Below are positions 7,302 to 7,555 of a DNA stretch of 7,555 bases, piece after piece. Source of the DNA: JBHIBA01 sp046758845. Its GTDB lineage: Bacteria; UBA8248; JACPRG01; G963555815. The stretch covers positions 1-7,555 of the forward strand of contig JBHIBA010000229.1 of NCBI GenBank assembly GCA_046758845.1, given 5' to 3'. The notes below the pieces were generated by a model, which searched no databases, was not told the origin of the DNA, and saw nothing but the letters and a program-made list of their open reading frames with translations. Position 1 is the stretch's first letter, and the number at the start of each line of letters is the position of its first letter. The position numbers were made by a program, and so were the translations under genes.

Positions 7302-7322
7302 GCGCCGAGGGGGGCGCCTTTT
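7302..7322 (+). terminator. Probable intrinsic terminator of the hydroxylase operon
   Basis: GCGCC at 7302-7306 pairs with GGCGC at 7313-7317 around a six-base loop, followed by C and four T. It lies about 60 bases after the medium-subunit stop. The stem is all G-C. The T-run is short, so termination may be partial. Confidence 0.5.
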
Positions 7323-7468
7323 CGGCCTGACATCTGCGAAACCCGAACCCGGCGTTCGAGAAATTCTTCACGAACCCCAATTTGGTATGTTCACCCGGAT
7401 TTCCCAAGTTAACGGTAATTTTCAAGGCCTCGGAAGCCGTTTTCTGCTGTAAAATCAAGTTGTTAGCC

Positions 7469-7494
7469 TCCCCTGGCGACCTTCTGGCGGGGGA
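7469..7494 (+). promoter_or_regulatory. Hairpin covering the transposase ribosome binding site
   Basis: Bases 7469-7475 (TCCCCTG) pair with 7488-7494 (CGGGGGA), seven pairs including one G-T, around a 12-base loop. The right arm is the only Shine-Dalgarno-like sequence before the ATG at 7500. Folding would hide the ribosome binding site and lower translation, a control known from some insertion sequences such as IS10 and IS200. That it acts here is inference. Confidence 0.35.
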
Positions 7495-7499
7495 ACCCT

Positions 7500-7555
7500 A
7501 TGCGTGAAGCGAAAAAGCGGGGGTTGAAAGTCCGTTTTGACCGTCGGTTGAGGCT
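7500..7555 (+). CDS. Transposase, IS1380-like, N-terminal fragment (runs off the window)
   Basis: The ATG at 7500 follows GGGGGA by 5 bases and opens a frame to the window edge: 18 complete codons reading MREAKKRGLKVRFDRRLR, then an incomplete codon beginning CT. The KVRFDRRLRL pattern after a short basic lead resembles the start of IS1380-family transposases, where it is usually followed by a glutamate-phenylalanine and a SDAG-type segment. The fragment is very short, so the family call comes from recall of that pattern and not from any catalytic residue. Whether the gene is intact cannot be told. Confidence 0.5.
   Translation, partial: MREAKKRGLKVRFDRRLR

Larger units (their letters stand above)
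7326..7555 (+). mobile_element. Left part of a probable IS1380-type insertion sequence (truncated by the window)
   Basis: The call rests mainly on the transposase-like N-terminus at 7500. The left boundary is a guess: a terminal repeat beginning CCTGACATCTGCG at 7326 would suit IS1380-family ends, which commonly start with CC, and it falls just after the hydroxylase terminator. From there to about 7465 the sequence looks less GC-rich than the flanking genes. It includes the repeat CGAACCC at 7344-7350 and 7371-7377 with an inverted GTTCG at 7354-7358. TAAAAT at 7450-7455 resembles a -10 box, though I see no matching -35. The right end and target duplication are outside the window. Confidence 0.35.

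Noticed and set aside
1..7555. CRISPR array, tRNA, rRNA or phage genes
   Set aside because: Reading by eye showed no regularly spaced repeats, cloverleaf, rRNA segment or phage structural motif.

Overview
The window is high-GC bacterial DNA with tightly packed genes, an ATGA stop/start overlap and strong Shine-Dalgarno sites before most genes. Nothing in it fixes the taxon. The mix of a taurine/nitrate-type ABC transporter, a molybdenum hydroxylase, a signal-less HtrA protease and a probable IS1380-type element would suit a Gram-negative soil or subsurface lineage (Desulfobacterota-, NC10- or Rokubacteria-like), but that is only an impression.

Layout. Positions 96-1681 (+) hold two ABC importer genes, an inner-membrane permease and its ATPase, 5 bases apart. 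The substrate-binding protein is not here and may lie to the left. Positions 1682-2095 are a non-coding convergent gap with several hairpins. Positions 2096-3145 (-) encode an HtrA-like serine protease with an intact catalytic triad and one PDZ domain but no visible signal peptide or membrane anchor. Positions 3146-3540 are a divergent intergenic region with hairpins and a terminator-like element. Positions 3541-7242 (+) are a three-gene operon for a molybdenum-containing hydroxylase of the xanthine dehydrogenase/CO dehydrogenase superfamily, in the order small [2Fe-2S] subunit, large Mo subunit, medium FAD subunit. A terminator-like hairpin follows near 7302-7322. The last ~230 bases look like the left part of an insertion sequence: a transposase-like start opens at 7500 and runs off the window.

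How the genes work together. In the hydroxylase, electrons from substrate oxidation at the Mo site should pass through two [2Fe-2S] clusters to FAD. The large subunit carries the AYRGAGR active-site loop rather than the Cys-containing loop of proven aerobic CO dehydrogenases, so CO should not be assumed as substrate. The ABC importer and the protease have no sequence-evident link to the hydroxylase. I found no CRISPR array, tRNA or rRNA. The window reads as fairly ordinary metabolic and accessory DNA, with a few points worth checking rather than a clearly new system.
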